Positions 1 through 12,226 of a DNA stretch of 64,000 nucleotides are shown here, one piece after another; the stretch's first letter is position 1, and every line of letters begins with the position of its first letter. The notes under the pieces are model-generated. The model saw nothing but the letters and a program-made list of their open reading frames with translations, searched no databases and had not been told where the DNA came from. Position numbers and translations under genes: made by a program. Origin of the DNA: Triticum aestivum (Eukaryota; Streptophyta; Magnoliopsida; Poales; Poaceae); assembly GCF_018294505.1 (NCBI RefSeq), contig NC_057800.1, positions 479,012,530-479,076,529 on the forward strand. Direction: 5' to 3'.

Positions 1-1313
1 GGATCATATTCTGTCCCATCATTATCAAGATTCATATTGCAAAACAGAGATTTAATAGGGGACACATCAATAACTTTTAGATCTTCATCTTTATTTTCAT
101 AGGAATTAGAAGAACACGCTCTTCTAAAGGCATCTTTCTTAGCACGCATCCTAGCGGTTCTTTCCTTGCACTCATCAATGGAAATTCTCATGGCTTTGAG
201 AGACTCATTGATATCATGCTTAGGTGGAATAGATCTAAGTTTCAAAGAATCAACATCAAGAGAAATTCTATCAACGTTCCTAGCCAAGTCATCAATCTTA
301 AGCAATTTTTCTTCAAAGCATTAAAATTCTTTTGCAAAGTAATAAATTATTTAATATTAGATTCAAAACAGAGGGCATCTTATTATAATTTCCATAAGAA
401 TTTTTGTAGGAATTACCATAATTATTAGAGGGATTACTAGGATAAGGCCTAGGGTTGAAATTTTCTCTATACGCGTTGTTACCAAAATTGTTCCTACCAA
501 CAAAATTCACATCCATAGATTCATTATTATTCTCAATCAAAGTAGACAAGGGCATATCTTAGGATCAAAAGAAACACTCTTATTAGCAAATATTTCATAA
601 GTTCATCCATCTTTCCAGTCAAAACATTAATTTCTTCTATCGCATGCACCTTTTTATTAGTAGATCTTTCAGCATGCCATTGAGAATAGTTAACCATAAT
701 ATTGTCTGGGAGTTTAGTAGCATCTCCTAAAGTGATTTCCATAAAGTGCTTCCTGCGGCCGAATCTAAAAGATTTCTAGAAGCAAAATTCAATCCGGCAT
801 AATTTTTTTGAACAATCATCCACAAATTTAAACCATGAGTAGGGCAAATATGTATCATTAGTTTCATTCTCTCACAAGCTTGTGCAACATCTTCATGATC
901 AAGTTGCTTAAAATTCATAATATCGTTTCTAAGAGAGATGATCTTAGTGGGAGGAAAAACTTAGAGATAAAAGCATCTTTGCACTTATTCCATGAATCAA
1001 TACTATTTTTAGGCAAAGACGAAAACCAAGCTTTAGCACGATCTCTAAGCGAAAAAGGAAATAACTTCAATTTAACAATATCATTATCCACATCTTTCTT
1101 CTTTTGCATGTCACACAAATCAACGAAGCTATTTAGATGGGTAGCGGCATCTTCACTAGGAAGGCCGGAAAACGGATCTTTCATGACAAGATTCAGCAAA
1201 GCAGTATTAATTTCACAAGATTCAGCATTGGTAAGAGGAGCAATCGGAGTGCTAATAAAATCATTGTCATTGGTATTCGTGAAGTCACACAATTTAGTAT
1301 TATCTTGAGCCAT
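1..1313 (-). pseudogene. gag pseudogene of element A (truncated by the window edge)
   Basis: The reading frame starts at the ATG at 1313 (MAQDNTKLCDF). It continues as a retrotransposon gag with the motifs AWFSSLPKNSIDSW, FKQLDHE and CPTHGLNLWM, then an Asn/Gly/Tyr-rich stretch (NNYGNSY). The frame is broken at least three times, near 920-950, 730-745 and 540-560, where homology jumps to another frame. The last 300 bases still match the coiled-coil part of the homologous gag in element C. Gag would form the particle that packages the element's RNA. These breaks make the copy non-functional. It is collinear with 56907-58100. Confidence 0.85.
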
Positions 1314-1525
1314 CGTGACAAGCAAGAAAACTTACACACAAGCAAACAAAAGGCAAGCGGGCAAAAAGAGGCAAATGGAGAAAGAGAGGGAGGATAGAGA
1401 GAGAGGGCAAATAAAATGGCGAGGGTGAAGTGGGGGCGAGGAAAATGAGAGGCAAATGGCAAATAATGTAATGCGGGAGATAAGGGTATGTGATGGGTAC
1501 TTGGTATGTTGACTTTTGCGTAGAG

Positions 1526-1544
1526 CTCCCCGGCAACGACGCCA
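1526..1544 (-). other. Primer-binding site of element A
   Basis: On the minus strand TGGCGTCGTTGCCGGGGAG follows the LTR end by 11 nt. Element C has the same site, with one base difference, at 56664-56682. Confidence 0.75.
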
Positions 1545-2756
1545 GAAATCCTTCTTGCTACCTCTTGAGCACTGCGTTGGTTTTCCCCGAAGAGGAAGGG
1601 ATGATGCAGCAAAGTAGCGTAAGTATTTCCCTCAGTTTTTGAGAACCAAGGTATCAATCTAGTAGGAGGCTACGCGCGAGTCCCTCGTACCCGCACAAAA
1701 CAAATAAATCCTCGCAACCAACGCAAATAGGGGTTGTCAATCCCTATAAGGCCACTTACGAGAGTGAGCTCTGATAGATATGATAAGACATAATTTTTGG
1801 TATTTTTATGATAAAGATGCAAAGTAAAATAAAGGCAAAGTAAATAGCAAAGGAAATAACTAAGTAGTAGGAGATTAATATGATGAAGATAGACCCGGGG
1901 GCCATAGGTTTCACTAGTGGCTTCTCTCAAGAGCATAAGTATTCTACGATGGGTGAACAAATTATTGTTGAGCAATTGACATAATTGAGCATAATTATGA
2001 GAATATCTAGGCATGATCATGTATATAGGCATCACGTCCGAGACAAGTAGACCGACTCCTGCCTGCATCTACTACTATTACTCCACACATCGACCGCTAT
2101 CCAGCATGCATCTAGAGTATTAAGTTAAAAACAGAGTAACGCCTTAAGCAAGATGACATGATGTAGAGGGATAGACTCATGCAATATGAAGAAAACCCCA
2201 TATTGTTATCCTCGATGGCAACAATACAATACGTGCCTTGCTGCCCCTACTGTCACTGGGAAAGGACACCACAAGATTGAACCCAAAGCTAAGCACTTCT
2301 CCCATTGCAAGAAAGATCAATCTAGTAGGCCAAACCAAACTGATAATTCGAAGAGACTTGCAAAGATAACCAATCATACATAAAAGAATTCAGAGAAGAT
2401 TCAAACATTGTTCATAGATAGACTTGATCATAAACCCACAATTCATCGGTCTCAACAAACACACCGCAAAAAAAGATTACATTGAATAGTTCTCCACAAG
2501 AGAGGGGGAGAACATTGTATTGAGATCCAAAAAGAGAGAAGAAGCCATCTAGCTACTAACTATGGACCCGCAGGTCTGAGGTAAACTACTCACACTTCAT
2601 CGGAGGGGCTATGGTGTTGATGTAGAAGCCCTCCGTGATCGATGCCCCCTCCGGCGGAGCTGCGGAACAGGCCCCAAGATGGGATCTCGTGGATACAGAA
2701 AGTTGCAGTGGTGGAATTAGGTTTTTGCTCCGTATCTGATCGTTTGGGGGTACATA

Positions 2757-2767
2757 GGTATATATAG
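2757..2767 (-). promoter_or_regulatory. TATA box in U3 of element A
   Basis: CTATATATACC on the minus strand sits about 40 nt downstream of the GC hairpin, in the usual promoter position of a Triticeae Gypsy LTR. Activity is inferred. Confidence 0.6.
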
Positions 2768-2801
2768 GGGGAAGGAGTACGTCGGTGGAGCAACAGGGGG
2801 C

Positions 2802-2860
2802 CCATGAGGGTGGAGGGCGCGCCTAGGGGGGGGGGGGTAGGCGCGCCCCCTACCTCGTGG
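2802..2860. promoter_or_regulatory. GC-rich inverted repeat (hairpin) in U3 of element A
   Basis: The arms CCATGAGGGTGGAGGGCGCG and CGCGCCCCCTACCTCGTGG are near-complementary around a G-run. The same design recurs at 50191, 50771, 53227, 62031, 63496 and 63956, mostly about 300 nt from the start of an LTR. Its function is unknown. Confidence 0.65.
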
Positions 2861-3142
2861 CCTCCTCTTTTCTTTCTTGATGTAGGGTCCAAGTCTCCCG
2901 GGTCTTGTTCGTTGAGAAAATCACGTTCCCGAAGGTTTCATTCCTTTTGGACTTTGTTTGATATTCCTTTTCTTCGAAACCCTAAAATAGGCAAAAAAAC
3001 AACAATTCTGGGCTGGGCCTTCGGTTAATAGGTTAGTCCCAAAAATAATATAAAAGTGGATAATAAAGCCCAATAATGCCCAAAACAGTAGATAATATAG
3101 CGTGGAGCAATCAAAAATTATAGATACGTTGGAGACGTATCA

Positions 3143-3261
3143 CCTCCATAGAGAGGGCCCGAACCTAGGTAAACATTGTGTCCCCTGTCTCCTATTACCA
3201 TCGATCCTAGACACACAGTTTGGGACCCCCTACCCGAGATCCGCCGGTTTTGACACCGACA
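3143..3261 (+). repeat. 5' LTR remnant of element B
   Basis: These 119 bp match the end of B's 3' LTR (about 19471-19589), from CCTCCATAGAGAGGG to the terminal GACA. The LTR is cut at 3143 by insertion of element A, so only its downstream end is visible. Confidence 0.88.
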
Positions 3262-3467
3262 TTGGTGCTTTCATTGAGAGTTCCACTGTGCCATCGACGA
3301 AATGTTCGATGGCCCCTTCAATCGTCTATAGCAACGCTGTCCAAGGAGAAACCTTCCTCCCCGAACAGATTTTCGTGTTCGGTGGCTTCATACTACGGGC
3401 CAACTCGCTCGGCCATCTGGAGTAGATCGATAGCTACGCCCCTGGCCGCCAGGTTAGATTTGGAAGC

Positions 3468-5787
3468 TTGAACTATGTCGCGGATTTCTGTGGAGACTTG
3501 ATCTTCAATGGATTTGAGACCGCAGCGATCGTTCCCCTTCGCTCCGAGGAACATGATTTAAATCTGTCATCGGATCTTATCCAGGAGATGGTCCCTGTTG
3601 CTGCAACCGCCTTAGAACCAGAGCAGATCATGCCATTCAAAGCCACAGAGTCCGCGGCGTTGGAGCCACACATGGATTCGTCTTCGGCTATAAATTCCGG
3701 ACCATATATGCTTGCAGACACCGAGCTAGATCGGTTTTCGATCCTCGAATTCAGTGTCGCAGACGTCTTTCAGCACGCACCTTTGGGCGATGTGCTAAAC
3801 TCTTTAAAGAACCTGTCATTCACGAGAGACTCACAACTGAACTATGTCCGGTTCAAACTAGGGGCTGACGACGGAGAATTTTGTTTCCCACCCGCCACCC
3901 ACTTCATAGCCACTGTCGAGGACTTAACCGACATGCCCACTCCTGGCTTCGCAGACATTGAAGGTCTAGACGATGATGCAGGTAAGGAGCAAGGCCAAGA
4001 TCCGCCAGTCATCAGGCGCAAGATGGCCACCCCTTCACATGACGTGTACATGATCAATACACTTAAAAAGCCACGCGACAAAGACAAGGGAGATCCAGTT
4101 AAAACTCCCGAGTCACAGTCTAAGTTCCGGCGCCCCAAGTCACACCGCAGCAACAATGGCACTAGAGAAAATAGTACTCCGAACGACGCTGAAAGCAATG
4201 AAGACCCTGTGGGAGCAACATTCGAACAGGAAAACGGGCAAGCCAGCCTCGATGAACAGGCCCTGCCCAATGACGGATCGGAGTATGACAACTACCTTCC
4301 GCTCTCCCAAGATGAGGAAAGCCTCGACGACGAAGACTTCATCATACCCGAAGAGCCCCTCAAACAGGAGTGCTTCAAGCGCAGACTGATAGCTACGGCA
4401 AGGAGCTTGAAAAAGAAGCAGCAGCAGCTTCAAGCAGACCAATCCCTACTCAATGACAGATGGACCGAAGTCTTGGTCGCTGAAGAATACGGCCTCAGTG
4501 GCCCAGCCAAAAGCTACCCATAGCACAGATCGCTCTACCACTCCGATGGCGGGGCGTTGGAGCCCATACCATCATCACACAACACGGCAGGTCGTCGACA
4601 ACTCTGTCCGGATAAAAAGGCAACTCAAGCCGAACTCCAGACCGCCCCACCTCGCCGTAAAGGCAGGAAGAACGCATGCCACAATTACCCAGACAACCTG
4701 CAGAGGGACTCGGACAATAGAGCAGGAAGCACAAGACCGTTCTACGAATCATGAAAACATGCTTCGACACGCGACGATGGCTACCTATTCGCACATGTCA
4801 CACCTCGCCGCGACCAGCCCAAAACCGCAATGCGACTCCTTCGGAGTTACGCCGCACTGTGGCCCAACATAGAGGCGCTGCACACCCACTTTGCTTCAGT
4901 GATGAAGTAACGGATCATGAATTCCCCGAAGGATTCAAACCCGTCAATATTGAATCATATGACAGGACAACCGATCCCACAGTATGGATAGAAGATTTCA
5001 TCCTCCACATCCATATGGCCCGGGGAGATGACCTCCACGCCATTAAATACCTCCCACTAAAACTGAAAGGACTAGCACGGTACTGGTTAAACAGTCTGCC
5101 TGAAAATTCCGTAGGTAGCTGGAAGGACATGGAGGAGGCCTTCCTCAATAACTTCCGAGGAACACATGTCCCGCCACCGGATGCCGATGACCTAAGTCAC
5201 ATTGTCCAACAGCCCGACGAATCAGCCAGGGAGCTCTAGACCCAGTTCTTAGTCAAAAAGAACCAAATCGTCGACTGTCCGGACGCGGAAGCCCTCGCGA
5301 CTTTCAAACACAGTGTCTGGGACGAATGGCTTGCACACCACCTGGGCCAAGAAGGACCTAAATCCATGACAGCTCTCCTTCTCTGATGACTCGCTTTTGC
5401 GTGGGAGAAGATAGCTGGCTCGCTCGTACGAGCAATAGCGCCAGCAACCAGGGCACCTCCGAAATCCGAGACGCCAACGACAAGCCACGGGAAAGCAAAA
5501 ACAACAGTCGCAATGACAATGAAAGATCAGGCGACACAGTGGTCAATGCCGGATTCAGCAACCCCAAGCCTGGTCAGCGGAGGAAGCCATCCAAGGCGAA
5601 TCGAGATGAACCATCCAACTTGGACATGATTTTGGACCGACCCTGCCAGATTCACGGCCACCCCGACAAACCGGCTAATCATACCAATAGAAACTGCTGG
5701 GTTTTTAAACAGGCCGGCAAGCTCAACGCCGAACACAGGGGAAGGAAGCCGCCAAGCGACAGGGATGACAGAAAGGTTCACCAATGA
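3468..5787 (+). pseudogene. gag pseudogene of element B
   Basis: An acidic, low-complexity N-terminal part is open to 4523. The retrotransposon gag domain follows at about 4838-5340, with the motifs HEFPEGFKPVNIESYD, VWIEDFILHIHMARGD, YLPLKLKGLARYWLNSLP and DADDLSHI. A C-terminal basic part (5386-5787) has the motif CQIHGHPDKPANHTNRNCW. The frame is broken by a shift near 4500-4840, a stop at about 5237 (SAREL then stop) and a shift near 5380. The 5' end has no clear ATG; the first in-frame ATG is near 3588. A protease, RT and integrase would normally follow in this superfamily, but none is present. Confidence 0.85.
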
Positions 5788-7324
5788 AAAACCAGGGGTC
5801 TGAAGCAGTCTCCACCCAAGGATCAACTACCCCTAGAACGGAAATAGCAATCCGGCTCCCGCCGCCCACTCCATACACCTACAAAGTTTGTACCGCGCGT
5901 ACATCACTACGCACTCAAGATACCATGGGCATCAGCGGAAGCACAATACGGACAAGCCTGCGAGCACTCCAGTAACTTTTTCTACATATAATTATTTACT
6001 TTATTTTTTATTTCCTCTTTCAATATCCTTTAAAAAACAGGTGACGAATAGGATAAAAATTGGAAACTGGCTCTATCGGAGTCCGTATCCGTACACTCAC
6101 CTAAGGGGCTATGTCCATCAGGGATTCCCCCCACCGAGGACTGGCGGCACAGACGTATGACAGGAGGTCCAAAATAACTTTTTGTAGACCGCACTCTCTA
6201 TTTTCCGAGCTTGTATTATGCTTGTTCCTCCGCCTCCAACCCCGAGCATGTCAAATAGCCAGGGGATGGCTTTTATATACATATATCATAAGTAATCATC
6301 GGCATATCGCTCAGTTACCAGTAAACAATATCCAACTAATCATCCGTATGGTTTTCTCAACAAATATGGCTCCTATGGTTATTTCACAAAAATACCTTGG
6401 CCTAATCTGCCAGGGGCTCGGTGTGGGAACAAATGAGTTGCCAGTAAAAGTCCAAACAACTCTATAGCATACTTCAGCGTCGTAAGTTTGGCCTTATATG
6501 CATCAGCTCCGAATCATTGTCTTGGGTCAATAGTTGGGTTGCCCGGCTCCTGTGCTTGCTACCCTACATTTCGCTCTATCGGCTAGGGTAGTAAAGGGAG
6601 AACTACTGCAATTTTTCCCTGGTCTAAATCGGACGAGCACCTTAGTAGAGAAAGCCGAAAACTGACTGTCATGATGCGGCGTGAGCTGGTCAACCACTTG
6701 ACGACTTATCGAAATCTTTTGCGATTCTCCGTGTCACACGAGGGATCTTTTTCAGATCAAATATGTAAGGCACCATACGCCGCATACATACCAGGGGCTA
6801 AGTCGTAGCCCCACCATCAAACTCCTATGGCTAAGTGAAAATGGTAACGCCTTATAGTCCAATTGCCTCGTTCGCCGCATTATCACCTCCTTCTTGGACC
6901 AAGACGTTGGATAAAGAGTGATTAAATGCTTTTCCGAACACCCCCGTACTTCCTACGAGGAGGCTAAAGCCGACGACTGGAAAACTTTCAGACTATATCA
7001 AAATGGCCGCACAGGAGGAATTCAAGCTTTCAAGCAAAACATAAATAGACTAACTATAAAATTGTCTTTTGCTATTTTCACTCGAACATTATGTCTTTTG
7101 AGCACTGACCCTCTACAAAGCGGGCGACCTCTAGGACGTCTTCAAAATAATGTTCCGGTTCCAGACAGTCCTTGCCTTTGGGTGGACCCTTCGTCGCAAC
7201 ATCGATGGCCTTCATCTTCCCCCCCAGAACATCTTGACTCGGGCAAAAGCCATCCGTGCACCCTCAATGCACGTTGACCGCTTCACAGCGTCGATACGCG
7301 GCACTGCGTCAACAAGCCTTTGCA
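5788..7324. other. Non-coding interval of element B where pol would be expected
   Basis: This 1.5-kb interval lies between the end of gag and the 3' end of the antisense ORF. I see no protease, RT or integrase motif in any frame, only short random ORFs and T-rich or AT-rich stretches (for example 5990-6050). It fits a deletion derivative or a non-autonomous family member. Confidence 0.7.
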
Positions 7325-10137
7325 CTAAACCGAAATAGCTATTCGGAACAGGCTCGTTGGCCACAACCGGACTACGACGTCCTTGATGGCAGCGTCGGAC
7401 ATCCTATGAAGTTCGGCCCATTGTGACATCTGTTCATTAAGCAACAAATGGCGCTTTGACGTGCCAAACTGCGACCAAAAAAGCTTCTCCGTTGCACATC
7501 CATCCCGTGCTTGGTAATACTGCGCCACATCGGCAGAACTCTTCGTCAAGTCCAAGAACTCGTCCGGAGAACTCAATACTTGGTTGAGCTGAGCATAGTT
7601 CGGGTCCCCAAATTTAGTTTGCAACAGAAAGGGCTTTCCAGCCGCAATCTCCCTCGCCTGTCGAACCTCCTCACGGGCTGCTCTGCATTCCGACCGCGCT
7701 CCCCTTGCCTCTTGCAAGGCCTTCTCCAGATCAGCTGTTAAAGCTTCACTCTCCTTCTCCAGAAATTCATAGCGGCCAGTAGCCTTCTCCAGCTCGAGCG
7801 TCATCGTGGATATCTTCTCATCATCTTGGCGCCGTGCAGCTTGTTCGGCTTCTAATTCAGCCGATGCCTTTTCGGCAGCAGCATTGCTACGCCGGGCCTG
7901 CTCCTTGGCCTGGGCCAGCTCCGCTCGAAGAACTTCAACGGCGGCAGCACCATCTGCAGCCAAATTTTAGCGTCATGCTTACACGACAAAAATGTATGGG
8001 GATTGCACCGAATACATACCTTGCGACTCGTCAAGACGCATATTGATTAAAGCAAGATCATCCCCTGCCACAGCAAGCTTTCCTCTGCAAATTGACAATT
8101 TCCATAGTCCAGGAAGCGGCCAAGGGAGAAGAAGCCTGTGTTATAAGTTGATCAAGTTAGTCCTCAAACGGTCCTTTTCGATCCTTCGTTTTGCTTCCCA
8201 GCAGAAGCCAACCCGAGTATCAGGGGCTACTACATATACATAGGCGCATCTTTACAAATGAAACATTGCCGAAAACAGTAGGTTACAAACCTCGAAGCCC
8301 TTCAGTAGGCTCATGATGGCTTCATTCAATCCGCTCTTTGAGGATGAAATCTTCTCAATCACTGTACCCATCAAGGTACGTTGTTCCCCCGTGATGGATG
8401 CTTTCCGCAACATGTCTCGCAACATATCCGGAGTCTCCGGGTTTCCGGAAACTGCTCTAATAGCACGACCATCCTTTGAAGGAATCTGCTCGCCCGTCTC
8501 CAAAATCGCTGCCGGCTGTGAATCGGACAGTCCGGGGCCCTTGTTACCATCAGCCCCGGAATCCTGGATGGTCGGAGGTCCACCATGGGGTACCACCCCT
8601 TCTGTCCCTTGGTCTAAAGGGACCCTCCGCGAGGACACTTCAGAGTCATCCGCTTTGTTGGGCGTGGAGGTTGGAGGAGGCGTCTCGCCTCCATCATCTC
8701 TGGAAGGAGACTCCCCAAAGAAGAGGATCACCCAGAAAAACTCTGTGCCAACTTGTAAAAATGCATGAATGCGTTACGGTAACAGCAACGGAACAAGATT
8801 CTATCAAGGTACTCCAGATTCTCTTATGGTTCGGCCGAGGGTTTGTCCCCTTGTTGGAGCTGCTCAACGGTGTCACCTTCCAAGCCCAAGCCGGTTGACG
8901 GTGGCATCTTGCCCTTCTTGGAAGACCGCCTCTCCTCATCTTCGGAGGCGACCCTTTTCCTCCTGTTTGTAGAAGGAACACTGGGTCCTTTCCTGCCTCC
9001 GTCTTCGAGCGAGGAAAGGTCGATTTCTCCGGACTCAGTGTCCGACTTGCCTCCAGAACCAAGGTCCTCTTGGGTCTTCTCGCCCTCCCCTGCTGATGCC
9101 TGGTACGGCGCCGAGGCCAGCATCCTTGTTAACACAGGAGTAGCTGAGTCTTCGGGAAGGGGAGACGGACACCTAATCAATTCCACCTTCTTTATCCAGC
9201 CCTGAAAAAGGATGATACTGTTGGTTTCTTGCCACTGGATATCTGACTCTAAGGTATTCGGTAAACATGTACTTACCGGGGTGTCCAAATGGTTGCAGTC
9301 TAGGCCGACATCTCTGGCGGTGTCCGACCATTGCCTTCATTTTCCGAAGACTAATATCCAAATTCCTTCGTGCGTTGTGCCAAAGAAGTTCTGAAGAGTC
9401 TGCGGTCCTTCTGGCTTGAACTCCCATAGGCGGAGAGGCCGTCGCTGGCATGGCAGGGTTCGATGAACTAGCATTATATGAATGGCACTGGCTATGTCGA
9501 TGTCCCTCTCAATGAGGCTCCGGATGCGACTTTGCACATCATTTGTTGATCCCCAATATATCCCCTTATTAATCCACGATGCAAGTTCAGTTGGAGGGCT
9601 GGGTCAAAATACGGGCGCGGTCGCCCACTTGGAGCTACGGGGCTCGGTGATATAGAACCACCCCTGCTGCCACAGATCAGAAGATTTGGCGAAGGATCCT
9701 TTCAACCAAACGACGCTAGCAAGCTTGCTTACTGCGACGCCGCCGCACTCGGCCTGCTCCCCCTCTACCACTTGCGGCTTCAAATCAAAGGTCTTGAGCC
9801 ACAAGCCAAAGTGCGGAGGAGTTTGGAGGAGGACTTCACATGTGACGATAAACGTCGAGATAAGAAGAATAGAGTCCGAGGCCAAATCCTGGAAGTCTAG
9901 CCTTTAATAATACATGAGCCCTCGGACGAAGGGGTTAAGTGCAAACCCCAACCCACGGAGGAAGTGGGACACGAACACGACCCTCTCGCCGGATCTGGGG
10001 GTGGGAATGACCTGCCCCTCGGTGGGAAGCCGATGATGCATTTCAGCGGTCAGGTAGCGCGCTGCCCGAAGCTTTGCAATGTCTTCCTCCATAATAGAAG
10101 AGGCTACCCACCGACCTTGACGGCTAGATCCGGACAT
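7325..10137 (-). pseudogene. Antisense ORF pseudogene of element B (PF04195-type 'putative gypsy type transposon' protein)
   Basis: The ORF begins at the ATG at 10137 (MSGSSRQGRWVASSI) and runs opposite to gag. Its N-terminal half carries the conserved plant domain, with HRLPTEGQVIPTPRSGERVV, FVRGLMYY and PPHFGLWLK. In-frame stops follow at about 9904, 9604 and 9337. Homology continues in the same frame to about 8824 through an acidic and Lys-rich region, then shifts frame. The C-terminal part (7963-7325) is a predicted coiled coil rich in Ala, Glu and Arg. The protein's function is not established. The second copy, in element D (24918-25314), starts with the same MSGS motif. The stops make this copy non-functional. 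Confidence 0.8.
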
Positions 10138-10517
10138 GATTAGGGCTGGTGGTGACTGAAGCCCGAGAGTTGGAGCTCAGGATAGCAGGAGTTGAGGAAG
10201 AAGAAAGCGTGGAAGAAAAAGACGGGTCTGTACCCCTATATAAAGGCTACAAATATCAAACGTCTCCTCTCGGGCCTCAAAAACTTGCTCGTTTCTAGGG
10301 GATTGTACCCAAGTGACGGTTGGGTTACCCATGTTCGGGTCGACAGGAATCCCTTAAAAAAGGGAGGCACGATCTCTATTTGGATAAAATACGCCAATAA
10401 TGCCACGTCCTGGGACGTGGGGCGACGGGCCGGCTAAAACGGTTCGGGGACGAAGGTCGGGCAGGCGTGGTGTCATATTACCAAAAAGTGGTCGGTGGGT
10501 TGGACCCATGAAATATT
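10138..10517 (-). promoter_or_regulatory. Leader and promoter region of the antisense ORF of element B
   Basis: On the minus strand a TATA-like box (TTTATATAGG, around 10236-10246) lies about 100 nt upstream of the antisense ATG. The same arrangement occurs in element D (24802-24808 to 24918). Angela starts at 10518, so anything upstream is displaced. Confidence 0.55.
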
Positions 10518-12226
10518 TGTTGGAAATATGCCCTAGAGGCAATAATAAATTAGTTATTATTATATTTCCTTGTTCATGATAATCGTTTATTATCCATGCT
10601 AGAATTGTATTGATAGGAAACTCAGATACATGTGTGGATACATAGACAACACCATGTCCCTAGTAAGCCTCTAGTTGACTAGCTCGTTGATGAATAGATG
10701 GTTACGGTTTCCTGACCATGGACATTGGATGTCATTGATAACAGGATCACATCATTAGGAGAATGATGTGATGGACAAAGACCCAATCCTAAGCCTAGCA
10801 CAAGATCATGTAGTTCGTATGCTAAAGCTTTTCTAATGTCAAGTATCATTTCCTTAGACCATGAGATTGTGCAACTCCCGGATACCGTAGGAGTTCTTTG
10901 GGTGTGCCAAACGTCACAACGTAACTGGGTGGCTATAAAGGTACACTACAGGTATCTCCGAAAGTGTCTATTGGGTTGGCACGAATCGAGACTGGGATTT
11001 GTCACTCCGTGTGATGGAGAGGTATCTCTGGGCCCACTCGGTAGGACATCATCATAATGTGCACAATGTGATCAAGGAGTTGATCACGGGATGATGTGTT
11101 ATGGAATGAGTAAAGAGACTTGCCGGTAACGAGATTGAACAAGGTATCGAGATACCGACGATCGAATCTCGGGCAAGTATCGTACCGCTAGACAAAGGGA
11201 ATTGTATACAGGATTGATTAAGTCCTTGACATCGTGGTTCATCCGATGAGATCATCGTGGAACATGTGGGAGCCAACATGGGTATCCAGATCCCGATGTT
11301 GGTTATTGACCGGAGAGTCATCTCAGTCATGTCTGCATGTCTCCCGAACCCGTAGGGTCTACACACTTAAGGTTCGGTGACGCTAGGGTTATAGAGATAT
11401 TAGTATGCGGTAACCTGAAAGTTGTTCGGAGTCCTGGATGAGATCCTGGACGTCACGAGGAGTTCCGGAATGGTCCGGAGGTAAAGATTTATATATGGGA
11501 AGTCTTGTTTTGGTCACCGGTATTGTACCGGGACCACCGGAAGGGTCCCGGGGGTCCACCGGGTGGGGCCACCTGCCCCGGGGGGGGGCACATGGGCTGT
11601 AGGGGTGTGCGCCTTGGCCTACATGGGCCAAGGGCACCAGCCCCAAGAGGCCCATGCGCCAAGAGAGCAAGAAAGGAAGAGTCCTAAAGGGGGAAGGCAC
11701 CTCCTAGGTGCCTTGGGGAGGAGGGTTCCTCCCTTGGCTGCCGCCCCCCTAGGAGATTGCATCTCCTATGGCCGGCGCCCCCTAGGCTCCCTATATATAG
11801 TGGGGGAAGGAGGGCCTCTCACCCCACGTCTTTGGTGCCTCCCTCTGCCTCTCCAACACATCCTCCTCCTCCATAGTGCTTGGCGAAGCCCTGCCGGAGT
11901 ACTGCAGCTCCACCACCACCACACCGTCGTGCTGCTGTTGGAGCCATCTTCCTCAACCTCTCCTTCCCCCTTGCTGGATCAAGAAGAAGGAGACGTTACG
12001 CTGACCGTACGTGTGTTGAATGCGGAGGTGCCGTCCGTTCGGCGCTAGGATCATCGGTGATTTGGATCACGACGAGTACGACTCCATCAACCCCGTTCTC
12101 TTGAACGCTTCCGCGCGTGATCTACAAGGGTATGTAGATCCACTCCTCCCTCATTGCTAGATGACTCCATAGATAGATCTTGGTGACACGTAGGAAAATT
12201 TTGAATTTATGCTACGTTCCCCAACA
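10518..12226 (+). repeat. 5' LTR of Angela
   Basis: This 1709-bp LTR starts TGTTGGAAATATG and ends TTCCCCAACA. It contains a TATATATAGTGGGGG promoter-like stretch at about 11793-11807. The internal sequence starting GTGGCATCATGAGC is a degenerate form of the initiator-Met tRNA primer site. Confidence 0.95.

Larger units (their letters stand above)
1..3142 (-). mobile_element. Element A: Gypsy-type LTR retrotransposon, 5' part only
   Basis: The element reads right to left. Its 5' LTR is 1556-3142, followed by a primer-binding site and a broken gag running off the left edge. The LTR begins TGATACGTCTCC on the minus strand and ends at TGC/GCA beside the PBS. It is inserted into the 5' LTR of element B at 3142/3143, because B's LTR starts abruptly at 3143 in mid-sequence. 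Element C (56635-63300) has the same gag and LTR type and shows that this family carries gag and protease but no RT or integrase. It resembles the wheat Sabrina group; that name is tentative. The left end and the 5-bp target duplication are outside the window. Confidence 0.85.
1556..3142 (-). repeat. 5' LTR of element A
   Basis: This LTR of about 1.59 kb begins TGATACGTCTCC at 3142 and ends in GGTAGCA at 1556, as the LTR of element C does at 61752-63300. A TATA box (CTATATATA on the minus strand, 2757-2767) lies about 380 nt inside the LTR. A GC-rich inverted repeat lies just upstream of it. Predicted ORFs inside the LTR are not considered real genes. Confidence 0.88.

Noticed and set aside
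8313..9205. Plus-strand ORFs of 120-151 codons
   Set aside because: They are opposite-strand shadows of the antisense PF04195-type pseudogene.
11389..12104. ORFs of 100-160 codons in both Angela LTRs (also 18177-18836)
   Set aside because: They occur in the same place in both LTRs, in GC-rich LTR sequence. They are known LTR by-products, not genes.
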